Assembly (NCBI GenBank): GCA_964594175.1
Contig: CAZQLM010000050.1
Span: 1 to 5,079, forward strand
Source of the DNA: SZUA-1535 sp964594175
GTDB lineage: Archaea; Aenigmatarchaeota; Aenigmatarchaeia; Aenigmatarchaeales; SZUA-1535
Length of the DNA: 5,079 nt
Direction: 5' to 3'
The notes under the pieces are model-generated. The model had not been told where the DNA came from. It worked only from the letters and a program-made list of their open reading frames with translations, and searched no databases. Position numbers and translations under genes: made by a program. Of the stretch, positions 4,677 to 5,079 are shown piece after piece (position 1 is the first letter of the stretch; every line of letters starts with the position of its first letter).

Positions 4677-5079
4677 ATGCGTGCTACCACAATTCCACTA
4701 GCTTACCTGTTTGTTTTTGCTGTCGCAGTTACACTAGCATTTGCAGGTTTTCCTTGGTTAAAAACGCAAGTAGGGATAATTCTTGACAAAGCGGAAATAG
4801 GGCGTGTAAGATCTGATTTCATCGACTGTTCCAACAAAATAATAGAGGTTGCTAGAACCGGAAGCACGCAAAAATGCGTTTTCTCAGTTTCACGCGGAGA
4901 CCTTTTCGTAAGAAAAGAAGGAATTTATTATAGGCTTGTTTCCAAAGATAAAATATGCTCTCCGCACCCATGGAGAGTAGTGAGCTCTATAAATCAGCTC
5001 CAGCAAAGGTGCGTTAAAGGAAACTTTACTTATCGATATGAGCTTCGATGGTTTTATCCGAAAAACGATACTGTAGTGC
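4677..5079 (+). CDS. Membrane-anchored extracytoplasmic protein, N-terminal 134 aa; 3' end outside window
   Basis: The frame from ATG 4677 stays open for 134 codons to the right edge. Residues 1-4 (MRAT) carry one arginine. One hydrophobic helix follows (about 6-25, IPLAYLFVFAVAVTLAFAGF). The remainder is a soluble domain, probably outside the cell, with an ILDKAEIGRVRSDFIDC helix, an IIEVARTGSTQKC segment, and then short strands (CVFSVSRGDLFVRKEGIYYRL). Cysteines at 51, 67, 94 and 112 could pair as disulfides. The short head plus a single helix resembles pilin-like or signal-anchor proteins, but I see no clear class III signal-peptidase site and assign no function. From memory only, similar ARTGS..C proteins of unknown function occur in DPANN archaea. 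Coding is supported by even codon use, the helix-then-soluble-domain pattern, and placement 39 nt from tpiA on a divergent promoter. The start has no SD. Confidence 0.78.
   Translation, partial: MRATTIPLAYLFVFAVAVTLAFAGFPWLKTQVGIILDKAEIGRVRSDFIDCSNKIIEVARTGSTQKCVFSVSRGDLFVRKEGIYYRLVSKDKICSPHPWRVVSSINQLQQRCVKGNFTYRYELRWFYPKNDTVV

Noticed and set aside
1..5079. Mobile element, CRISPR array or defence system
   Set aside because: No transposase, integrase, terminal repeats, spaced direct repeats or known defence domains in any frame; the content is mainly housekeeping.

Overview
The window (about 5.1 kb, AT-rich, roughly 37-40% G+C by eye) comes from an archaeon. It carries an archaeal aIF5B/IF-2 type initiation factor, a 20S proteasome alpha subunit, a short archaeal-type triosephosphate isomerase, TATA boxes about 27-30 nt ahead of start codons, and mostly leaderless genes. 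The small single-TM secreted-type protein at the right edge and a Nudix (type I) IPP isomerase suggest a DPANN-like or otherwise non-model lineage. That placement is an inference only.

Layout. 1-1250 (+) is the 3' two-thirds of infB, truncated by the left edge. After a 10-nt gap it converges on 1261-1650 (-), an unrecognised 129-aa Gly/Ala-rich protein that has the only strong Shine-Dalgarno site in the window. Between 1651 and 1814 lies a divergent promoter region with an 8-bp perfect inverted repeat. 1815-2558 (+) is a TatD-like metal-dependent hydrolase. It is visibly more AT-rich than its neighbours, and its last 26 nt overlap, in antisense, the end of psmA (2533-3255, -). The 3256-3454 intergenic region holds the psmA promoter and T-rich termination signals for the gene above it. 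3455-3988 (-) is a type I isopentenyl-diphosphate isomerase whose start overlaps by 20 nt the end of tpiA (3969-4637, -), so tpiA-idi reads as a two-gene operon. A 39-nt divergent promoter region separates tpiA from 4677-5079 (+), the start of a membrane-anchored, cysteine-containing extracytoplasmic protein cut by the right edge.

How the genes fit together. Most are housekeeping: translation initiation, protein turnover and central carbon. The tpiA-idi pair is the most suggestive link. TPI supplies DHAP, the precursor of the archaeal glycerol-1-phosphate lipid backbone, and IDI supplies DMAPP for the isoprenoid chains, so the pair could feed both halves of ether-lipid synthesis. I see no mobile element, CRISPR array, RNA gene or defence system. 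The undescribed material is limited to the 129-aa protein and the right-edge membrane protein.
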